Assembly (NCBI GenBank): GCA_016282555.1
Contig: JAEEKU010000147.1
Span: forward strand, 1-6,023
DNA from: Methanomassiliicoccaceae archaeon
GTDB taxonomy: Archaea; Thermoplasmatota; Thermoplasmata; Methanomassiliicoccales; Methanomethylophilaceae
Reading direction: 5' to 3'
DNA: 6,023 nt
Positions within the stretch are counted from its first letter, which is position 1. The number at the start of each line of letters is the position of its first letter. Below the pieces are notes generated by a model that was given only the letters and a program-made list of their open reading frames with translations, searched no databases and was not told where the DNA came from. This document shows positions 1-4,988 of this stretch, one piece after another. A program made the translations under genes and the position numbers.

Positions 1-2
1 AG

Positions 3-9
3 ATTTTAT
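3..9 (+). promoter_or_regulatory. Weak TATA-like element upstream of the DoxX-family gene
   Basis: An AT-rich stretch (ATTTTAT) near the window edge is centred about 26 nt before the ATG at 32. That is the archaeal TATA-to-start spacing expected for a leaderless transcript. No convincing Shine-Dalgarno sequence lies between it and the ATG, which is compatible with leaderless translation. The match is short and the upstream context is cut off, so this is only a candidate. Confidence 0.25.
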
Positions 10-31
10 CTGCGCGACGGTTTGCCGATGC

Positions 32-523
32 ATGGATGATAAGACGAAGGGCCTGTACGTCCTGGCGGCATTCCGCATAATGGCGGGATGGATTATGTTA
101 TGGCCGTTCTTCGACAAACTGTTCGGGCTCGGATTCCAGACTCCTCACGGAGGCGGATGGATAGACGGCGTGTCGCCCTCGTCGTACGTCGTTTATGTGG
201 CTGACGGCCTGTTCAAGGATTTCTACGTATCCCTGGCGGGCAATTTCGTAATAGACGTCATTCTGATGGCGGCATTGCTCGTGCTGGGCGTCACGCTCGT
301 GCTGGGGATAGCGGCCAGACAGGCCACGTCCGGCATGTGCGCGTTCCTGCTGATAATGTACTCCCTTCACGTGCCGCCTTCGGACAATCCCTTCATCGAT
401 TACCACATACTGCTCGCTGCGGGCATGCTGGCGGTATATTTCCTGGGCGGATTTGAAAAGCTGTCTCTGCGCGACAGGTGGAAGGAGACGCGGATCGTCA
501 GAAGGTTCCCCGTTCTCGAATGA
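32..523 (+). CDS. DoxX-family small integral membrane protein
   Basis: A 163-residue hydrophobic protein with about four predicted membrane segments: roughly residues 8-27, 70-92, 98-113 and 124-141. The N-terminal stretch GWIMLWPFFDKLFGLGF (19-35), followed by a glycine-rich WIDGVSPS loop (43-50), is typical of DoxX/DoxD-like proteins, where this region reads 'GW.FLW.F.DK.FGLG...W..G.SP'. DoxX proteins are small membrane proteins variously linked to thiosulfate:quinone oxidoreductase subunits or redox stress; the family does not fix a precise function, and no catalytic residue can be assigned. The C terminus is basic (RDRWKETRIVRR), probably cytoplasmic. The ATG at 32 is the first in-frame start, but the frame is open to the window edge, so a longer N terminus cannot be excluded. 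It faces the ABC operon tail to tail, so it is probably an unrelated neighbour. Confidence 0.8.
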   Translation: MDDKTKGLYVLAAFRIMAGWIMLWPFFDKLFGLGFQTPHGGGWIDGVSPSSYVVYVADGLFKDFYVSLAGNFVIDVILMAALLVLGVTLVLGIAARQATSGMCAFLLIMYSLHVPPSDNPFIDYHILLAAGMLAVYFLGGFEKLSLRDRWKETRIVRRFPVLE

Positions 524-542
524 AGATAACCGGTGCCGGAGT

Positions 543-1358
543 TCAGACCCGCGCCGGCTCATCCTCGTAATACTCTTCCTCGTCCATCGAAACGGCGTCT
601 TCGAGGATGACATGCGGCCGGCCGCCGTCGTCTTCGACCCTCGCTTCTACTTCGTAGACGGCCTGAAGGTTTTCCGGCGTTATGACTTCGGACGGAGTCC
701 CGGTGGCATATACCGTGCCTCCGCTGAGCATTATGATCTCGTCCGCGTATTTGGCCGCGATGTTGATGTCGTGGCTTATCATAATCACAAGTATCTGCTG
801 CTCTTCCGAGAGTTTTCTCAGCAGTTTGGTAACGGCTATCTGATGCCTTATGTCCAGGTTGGAGGTGGGTTCGTCCAGCAGAAGAATCTTCGGTTCCTGG
901 ACCAGTCCCCTTGCCAGCATGACCTTCTGGTGCTGTCCCGCCGACAGCTCGTTGAAGGGCCTCATGGACAGATGCGTTATCCCCAGCATCCTGAGGGTTC
1001 TGTAAACGATTTTAAGATCGTTGTCCAGAGACTTCCAGCTGCTGTAAGGGTGTCTTCCCATGAGAACCGTGTCTACGACGCTCAGCGGGAACGTGTCGTT
1101 CGCGGAATAGGGCACATATCCGACGATCTTGGCCAGCTCCTTTATCGTTATGGTCGAGACGTCGGTTCCGTCGATGTACACTTTTCCTTTAGTCGGCTCG
1201 AGGATCTTGTTGATACAGTGGATAAGCGTCGATTTGCCGACTCCGTTGGGGCCCAGGATAGAAACGAATTTCGGACCCGTGATGCACAGGTTAATGTCTC
1301 TCAGCACCGGAGTATCCGCTGTGTATGAAAATTCCAGATCTTCTATTTTCAATTCCAT
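543..1358 (-). CDS. ABC transporter ATP-binding protein, FecE/BtuD type (metal-chelate or cobalamin import)
   Basis: A 271-residue cytoplasmic ATPase that would power the two permeases encoded upstream. Motifs in order: Walker A GPNGVGKST (36-44), signature LSAGQ (138-142), Walker B ILLLDEPT (158-165), D-loop SNLD (166-169) and H-switch SHD with His196. The first ~255 residues match the usual length of FecE/FepC/BtuD subunits. The remainder is a short acidic tail (DEEEYYEDEP, 259-268). One oddity: the Q-loop position that normally reads VPQ reads VPY here (Tyr84, codon TAT), although the other catalytic motifs are intact. The ATG at 1358 lies 9 nt beyond the permease 2 stop, and only a weak GTGA at 1371-1368 precedes it, so translational coupling is likely. 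It is the last gene of the three-gene minus-strand operon. The substrate class (siderophore, heme, corrinoid or another metal complex) cannot be decided from this subunit. Confidence 0.93.
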   Translation of the reverse strand: MELKIEDLEFSYTADTPVLRDINLCITGPKFVSILGPNGVGKSTLIHCINKILEPTKGKVYIDGTDVSTITIKELAKIVGYVPYSANDTFPLSVVDTVLMGRHPYSSWKSLDNDLKIVYRTLRMLGITHLSMRPFNELSAGQHQKVMLARGLVQEPKILLLDEPTSNLDIRHQIAVTKLLRKLSEEQQILVIMISHDINIAAKYADEIIMLSGGTVYATGTPSEVITPENLQAVYEVEARVEDDGGRPHVILEDAVSMDEEEYYEDEPARV

Positions 1359-1367
1359 CGTATCAGC

Positions 1368-2432
1368 TCACAACAATGCTTTTTTCCTCTGACGCATAAG
1401 TATGATCACGAAGATCGGCCCTCCTATCACGGAGGCTACGACTCCGCAGGGAATCCCGGTGGGAGTAACAACTTTCGCGATAGTGTCCGCAATTATCAGG
1501 AACATGGCGCCGAAAGACGCGGAAGCGGGGATCAGATACTTCATCTTGTTGCCCACGAACAGCCTGGCTATATTCGGCGCTACCAGACCCACGAAGCCGA
1601 TGGTTCCGGTGAACGCCACCACGCCGGCGGTAACCAGCGAAACCAGCGTCATGCTGTACAATATAACGAATTTCACGCTGACGCCCACGGCTTTGGCGAT
1701 GTTGGGTCCCCCGTTCACCGCATCGAGGTTGCGGGCCTGAAGCGCTAACAGAAACAGTCCGGCTGTCGTGACGGCCAGCGCTATCCCTATCTCGTCCCAT
1801 TCCTGGCCGGAAAGACTCCCGACTCCCCACTGGTAGATCTCGGCGAGGGTTTCCTCGTCGGCGAGAACTTTGATCAGGGACGTCGTGGCCGAGAATATGT
1901 ACATCACTGCGATGCCGATGAGTATCAGCTTGCCGGAGCTTATCTTGCCCCTGGACGAAGCGATAAGAATTACTGTCATCGGCACCAGCGAGACGACGAA
2001 CGCGTTGATCACGATCGAATAATTCTGGGCCAGCCCCGGTATAACGCATATCCCGAAGGCCATGAACACCGCCACGCCCAGATACGCTCCGGACGACACA
2101 CCCATGATGTACGGATCCGCCAGAGGGTTGCGGAGGGAGGTCTGCATCACCGCGCCTCCGGCCGCCAGAGCCACGCCGGTGATCAGAGCCATGCAGGCTT
2201 CCGGAATGCGGATCTCCCAGATCACCATATCTGCCAGCTCGTCCGTCACGGTTCCGTAATGGTTCATCAGGGCGTCGATGCACTGCTGCACCGAAATTTC
2301 GGACGGTCCGAAGAACAGAGATATGAAAAAAGTCACCGCGGCGATCACCGAGCAAACCAGGACGAAAAGCAGTTTTCTGCGGTTGCCGTGCCGGTATCCG
2401 GTGACAAACTCCGTTTCTGACAAGCCCTTCAA
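1368..2432 (-). CDS. ABC transporter permease 2, FecCD/BtuC family
   Basis: A 354-residue polytopic membrane permease counted from a TTG start at 2432. Family hallmarks: WEIRIPEA (72-79, the conserved 'RLPR' region), then AGGAVMQTSLRNPLADPY (91-108) with GVSSGAYLG just after, a GFVGLVAPNIARLFVG block in the C-terminal half, and a terminal GIPCGVVASVIGGPIF segment. The frame has no ATG near its beginning. The TTG overlaps the permease 1 stop as TTGA and has AGAGG 8 nt upstream, so it is the best start. A second in-frame TTG at 2423 would remove three residues but has poorly spaced upstream purines. With permease 1 it should form a heterodimeric translocation pore, as FecC-FecD or FepD-FepG do, rather than a BtuC-like homodimer. 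It is translationally coupled to permease 1 and followed 9 nt later by the ATPase gene. Confidence 0.92.
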   Translation of the reverse strand: MKGLSETEFVTGYRHGNRRKLLFVLVCSVIAAVTFFISLFFGPSEISVQQCIDALMNHYGTVTDELADMVIWEIRIPEACMALITGVALAAGGAVMQTSLRNPLADPYIMGVSSGAYLGVAVFMAFGICVIPGLAQNYSIVINAFVVSLVPMTVILIASSRGKISSGKLILIGIAVMYIFSATTSLIKVLADEETLAEIYQWGVGSLSGQEWDEIGIALAVTTAGLFLLALQARNLDAVNGGPNIAKAVGVSVKFVILYSMTLVSLVTAGVVAFTGTIGFVGLVAPNIARLFVGNKMKYLIPASASFGAMFLIIADTIAKVVTPTGIPCGVVASVIGGPIFVIILMRQRKKALL

Positions 2433-3505
2433 AATATCTGCCTCTGCGATTTCTTCCTCATTATCAGATAGAGGAACAAGGGCGCTCCGATGAACGACAT
2501 CACGATTCCTATAGGCACATCGGTGTAGAACGTGATGGTGCGCGATACCATGTTGGCGAAGACGAGGACGGCCGCGCCGAGAACTATGCTCATGGGAATC
2601 ACGAACCTGCTGGTTCCGCCCACAAGGAATCTGGCCGTATGAGGGATGATCAGTCCTACGAAACCGATGATTCCGGTGTAGGAGATGATGGACGCCACCA
2701 GCACCGAGAGCATGACCAGGCAGAGCGTCCTGAACTGCTCCACGTTCAGCCCCAGGCTCTTGGCGCTCTCGTCTCCCAGCATCAGGAGATCGAGTTTGGA
2801 CGACACGAAATAGCTTATGACCGACGCGACGGCCACCGCCGCGAGCATCATGGGAATCTCTCCCCAGGTTATGCCCGTAACCGATCCGATCTGCCACTGG
2901 TACGCCGCGTACATCTTGTTCGGATCGGCCATGACCATCAGGAACGTTATCATCCCGTTGAAGAAGTACGAAATCGCTATCCCCACCAGAATGATCGTGG
3001 TCGGGGAGCTGCCCGCGCGCTTGGATATCAGAACCACGACCAGCGCCGGAACGAGGGAACATATGAAAGCGTTCGATATTATCCCGTATTCCCCGACGGT
3101 GCTGGCGAATGTAAATCCTATCAGAATGGCAATGACCGCCCCGAGGCAGGCTCCCGATGATATTCCGGTGGTGTACGGATCGGCCAGAGGGTTGCCGGTT
3201 ACAGCCTGCATTACGACTCCGCCTATGGCGAGACCTACGCCGGCGATGATCGAGACCGCGACGGACGGCATCACGTTCTGCCAGATGTAATGATCCTGCC
3301 ACCATTCCCAGGAGCGGATCTCGTAATGCTTTCCCGTTATATGATCGATTATAACCTGGTACGCGGTTCCGAAGGAGTTATCCGTTCCCCAGGCGCACGA
3401 CAGCACGATAAGAACGAACAGTACGATCAGGAACGCGGCCATCAGGAGCACTTTCCTGCCGATGCTGGCGCGGTATTCCCCGATCATCTCGTCCGTGCTG
3501 TCCAT
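2429..3505 (-). CDS. ABC transporter permease 1, FecCD/BtuC family
   Basis: A 358-residue membrane permease. After a short hydrophilic N terminus and the first membrane helix (about 19-38), it shows the FecCD signature GGVVMQAVTGNPLADPY (95-111) with GISSGACLGAV following, the cytoplasmic coupling segment LGDESAKSLGLN (243-254), GFVGLIIPHTARFLVG (281-296) and a closing PIGIVMSFIGAPLF (331-344). In the region where the family usually has 'RLPR' it reads NVMPSV, so that motif is kept only in permease 2. The ATG at 3505 is preferred because it sits about 26 nt from the centre of the divergent TATA box, consistent with a leaderless or nearly leaderless mRNA. An upstream extension of the frame would run through the promoter and into the neighbouring gene. 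An internal ATG at 3487 is a weaker alternative. This is the first gene of the importer operon. Confidence 0.92.
   Translation of the reverse strand: MDSTDEMIGEYRASIGRKVLLMAAFLIVLFVLIVLSCAWGTDNSFGTAYQVIIDHITGKHYEIRSWEWWQDHYIWQNVMPSVAVSIIAGVGLAIGGVVMQAVTGNPLADPYTTGISSGACLGAVIAILIGFTFASTVGEYGIISNAFICSLVPALVVVLISKRAGSSPTTIILVGIAISYFFNGMITFLMVMADPNKMYAAYQWQIGSVTGITWGEIPMMLAAVAVASVISYFVSSKLDLLMLGDESAKSLGLNVEQFRTLCLVMLSVLVASIISYTGIIGFVGLIIPHTARFLVGGTSRFVIPMSIVLGAAVLVFANMVSRTITFYTDVPIGIVMSFIGAPLFLYLIMRKKSQRQIF
2441..2445 (-). promoter_or_regulatory. Ribosome-binding site deciding the TTG start of permease 2
   Basis: AGAGG on the minus strand ends 8 nt before the TTG at 2432. It lies inside the last codons of permease 1. 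Together with the TTGA overlap it supports coupled translation from an unusual TTG start in a frame that offers no ATG nearby. Confidence 0.6.
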
Positions 3506-3520
3506 TATTATCCGCACCGT

Positions 3521-3541
3521 ATACAATTTATAAATACAATT
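3521..3541. repeat. Direct repeat ATACAATT flanking the TATA core
   Basis: ATACAATT occurs at 3521-3528 and again at 3534-3541, with TATAA between them. The first copy overlaps a GTATAC palindrome (3519-3524) and the second contains part of a CAATTG palindrome (3537-3542). The placement around the only TATA box between the divergent genes makes it a candidate operator, but at AT-rich promoters short repeats can arise by chance. Confidence 0.4.
3526..3535. promoter_or_regulatory. Shared palindromic TATA box for the divergent importer and binding-protein genes
   Basis: ATTTATAAAT is a perfect 10-bp palindrome and therefore a good archaeal TATA box on both strands. Its centre (3530.5) is about 27 nt from the binding-protein ATG at 3558 on the plus strand and about 25 nt from the permease 1 ATG at 3505 on the minus strand. 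Both distances match the usual archaeal TATA-to-transcription-start spacing, so both mRNAs are predicted to be leaderless or nearly so. No second TATA box is visible in the 52-bp gap. Confidence 0.75.
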
Positions 3542-3557
3542 GGGTATATCATCCAAC

Positions 3558-4949
3558 ATGGGGAACAAGAATCTCATCATAGTGATCGCGGTAATCGCCA
3601 TCGCGATCGCGGGTATCGGGGCGGCTCTTCTGCTTTTCAACGGGGAGCCGGAAGTCAAAGATACCCCTCCGACGTCCACGGATCTCCTGATTTACGGAAA
3701 CGCGAACGGAGACGGAACGATCGATTCCAACGACGTGAGGATCGTCGAGAACGTTCTGAACGCCAAAGAGAACTATACTCTGGCCAGCTACCCTCTGGCC
3801 GATGCCAACCACAACGGCAGAATCGACAGCGGCGACGTCGAAATCGTAAAGAAGCTGGCGGAGCGCAAGGAAACCGACGTGTACGTTATCGCGCAGATGG
3901 ACGAGGACGACGATCCCTCTTATTCGGTCGTCAAAGTCCCGTACCCGCTCAAGCACGTCGTTACCGTGAACGCGGAAGTCACCGGAGTCTGCGTCCAGCT
4001 CGGGGTATCCGACAAAGTCGCCGGGTATCTTTCCAGCAATTACAGCGAATTCGAACTTTATTCTCTGGACAAGGCCGGTTCCGTCAACATCGATCCGACG
4101 CAGAACAGAACCGTCAAAGAGGCCGGATACAAGAAGATCATCGAACTCGACACCAAATACAGGCAGAACGGCGGAAACGGAATAGATGCGATCTTCATCT
4201 ACAACACCAACGCCATAAAGACGTACAAGGCCGATTTCGAAACCGCCGGAATTCCCGTTATCCATACCAAATGCACCAACCCCCGCGATTCCATCGTCGG
4301 ATTCCGCACGTTCGGATTCCTGTTCGGAACCGAGGGAGAGAAACAGGGGAACAACATCGCCGAATACACGGTGAAAGTTCTCGATCACGTTTCCGACACA
4401 CTGAAGAAAAACAACATCAGCGGCGATAAGACGACCGACGTTCTGGTGCTGTTCTCCAAGACGTCCATCGCAGAGGCCAACTCCCAGTACACCTACGCTA
4501 CCCAGGAGGCGGGAGGAAACGTCATCAACCAGCAGTCCGGAGCATCCACCAAGCTCTCCAACGAAGAGTCTATTCTTACATTTAAGAATCCGGCTCCCGA
4601 GGTCATAGTGAGTTTCACCACGATGGGATTCAAGAAAGTCACCGACGAATATCTCACCGGAAACGTATGGGACATCGACAAGCTGAGCTATCTCAACAAG
4701 AGCCCCGCTTACAAGGATCTCGTTTACGTGAATGCATCGCTGCCCGTTTCGGCGAGGATCGCCACCGTAGCGGAGGTTCTTTATCCCGATCTCTTCAAAG
4801 ACTACGGAGCGACGACATGGCAGACCTATGCGGATAACTTCATGCCGTTCCTCGACGAATGCGCCGGCGACAAGGACTACAACGTGAAAACCGATTGCAC
4901 AAACACCATCACCTACTCCGACTACCAGAGGGCAGGCGGCAAAAACTGA
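3558..4949 (+). CDS. ABC transporter substrate-binding protein with an N-terminal dockerin-like domain
   Basis: A 463-residue extracytoplasmic binding protein, the likely ligand receptor of the divergent importer. A hydrophobic segment (about 6-27) after a single Lys forms a signal peptide or membrane anchor; there is no lipobox Cys. Residues 48-93 carry two Ca-binding loops of dockerin type. From about 129 onward it resembles the TroA/FepB-like binding fold: HVVTVNAEVTGVCVQLGV (133-150) matches the family's opening strand and 'LG' motif, and AGIPVIHT (230-237) matches the 'GIPV' segment. Cys145, Cys239, Cys435 and Cys447 are present; the last two could form a disulfide or bind metal. The ATG at 3558 is chosen over an in-frame TTG at 3540, because the TTG abuts the TATA box and would lie upstream of the predicted transcript start. 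The ligand is unknown; a metal chelate or corrinoid is expected from the permease family. Confidence 0.88.
   Translation: MGNKNLIIVIAVIAIAIAGIGAALLLFNGEPEVKDTPPTSTDLLIYGNANGDGTIDSNDVRIVENVLNAKENYTLASYPLADANHNGRIDSGDVEIVKKLAERKETDVYVIAQMDEDDDPSYSVVKVPYPLKHVVTVNAEVTGVCVQLGVSDKVAGYLSSNYSEFELYSLDKAGSVNIDPTQNRTVKEAGYKKIIELDTKYRQNGGNGIDAIFIYNTNAIKTYKADFETAGIPVIHTKCTNPRDSIVGFRTFGFLFGTEGEKQGNNIAEYTVKVLDHVSDTLKKNNISGDKTTDVLVLFSKTSIAEANSQYTYATQEAGGNVINQQSGASTKLSNEESILTFKNPAPEVIVSFTTMGFKKVTDEYLTGNVWDIDKLSYLNKSPAYKDLVYVNASLPVSARIATVAEVLYPDLFKDYGATTWQTYADNFMPFLDECAGDKDYNVKTDCTNTITYSDYQRAGGKN
3699..3836 (+). other. Dockerin-like tandem Ca-binding loops within the binding protein
   Basis: Residues 48-93 of the binding protein hold two EF-hand-like loops: NANGDGTIDSND (48-59; likely ligands Asn48, Asn50, Asp52, Asp59) and DANHNGRIDSGD (82-93; Asp82, Asn84, Asn86, Asp93). 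Each is followed by a short helix (VRIVENVL and VEIVKKLAE). The paired loop-helix arrangement is that of type I dockerins. The loops sit just outside the membrane anchor. A dockerin normally docks to a cohesin; none is encoded in this window, so here it could instead be a Ca-stabilised spacer or docking module. Confidence 0.75.
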
Positions 4950-4956
4950 TTTTAAC

Positions 4957-4977
4957 GGAGGCTCCGGCCTCCTTTTT
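4957..4977 (+). terminator. Hairpin plus T-tract between the binding protein and the nitrogenase-like gene
   Basis: GGAGGC (4957-4962) pairs perfectly with GCCTCC (4967-4972) around a four-base TCCG loop, followed directly by TTTTT (4973-4977). It begins 8 nt after the binding-protein stop. This looks like an intrinsic terminator, or an attenuator that lets some transcription continue into the next gene, whose start lies only 12 nt beyond the T-tract. Confidence 0.65.
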
Positions 4978-4979
4978 CC

Positions 4980-4985
4980 GGTGAG
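4980..4985 (+). promoter_or_regulatory. Ribosome-binding site for the nitrogenase-like fusion gene
   Basis: GGTGAG matches the archaeal Shine-Dalgarno consensus (GGTGA) and lies 3 nt before the TTG at 4989, slightly close. Its presence implies that this gene is translated from a leadered transcript, either read through from the binding-protein gene or started nearby. A weak TTTTAA at 4950-4955 could act as a TATA element for the latter, but it is a poor match. Confidence 0.55.
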
Positions 4986-4988
4986 AAT

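Noticed and set aside
524..542. Possible bidirectional terminator between the DoxX-like gene and the ATPase gene
   Set aside because: The 19-bp gap has no stable inverted repeat and no T-tract on either strand.
453..1328. Plus-strand open frame of 291 codons antisense to the ATPase
   Set aside because: The opposite strand carries all the ABC ATPase motifs, and this frame has none and overlaps the end of the DoxX-like gene.
1368..3305. A 645-codon version of permease 2 extending upstream through permease 1
   Set aside because: The extra N-terminal part is an out-of-frame reading of permease 1, rich in Arg, His and Gly. The permease homology begins only after the permease 1 stop, so the TTG at 2432 is used instead.
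4286..4326. Recurrent GATTCC/GGATTCC words in the binding-protein gene
   Set aside because: They fall in codons for Asp-Ser, Gly-Phe and Phe-Leu in different phases of a conserved coding region, are irregularly spaced, and look like codon preference rather than a functional repeat.
3290..4429. Plus-strand open frame (379 codons) overlapping permease 1 and the binding protein
   Set aside because: Its translation is Arg/Gln/His-rich low-complexity sequence without motifs, and it spans the divergent promoter. It is a frame shadow of the binding-protein gene.
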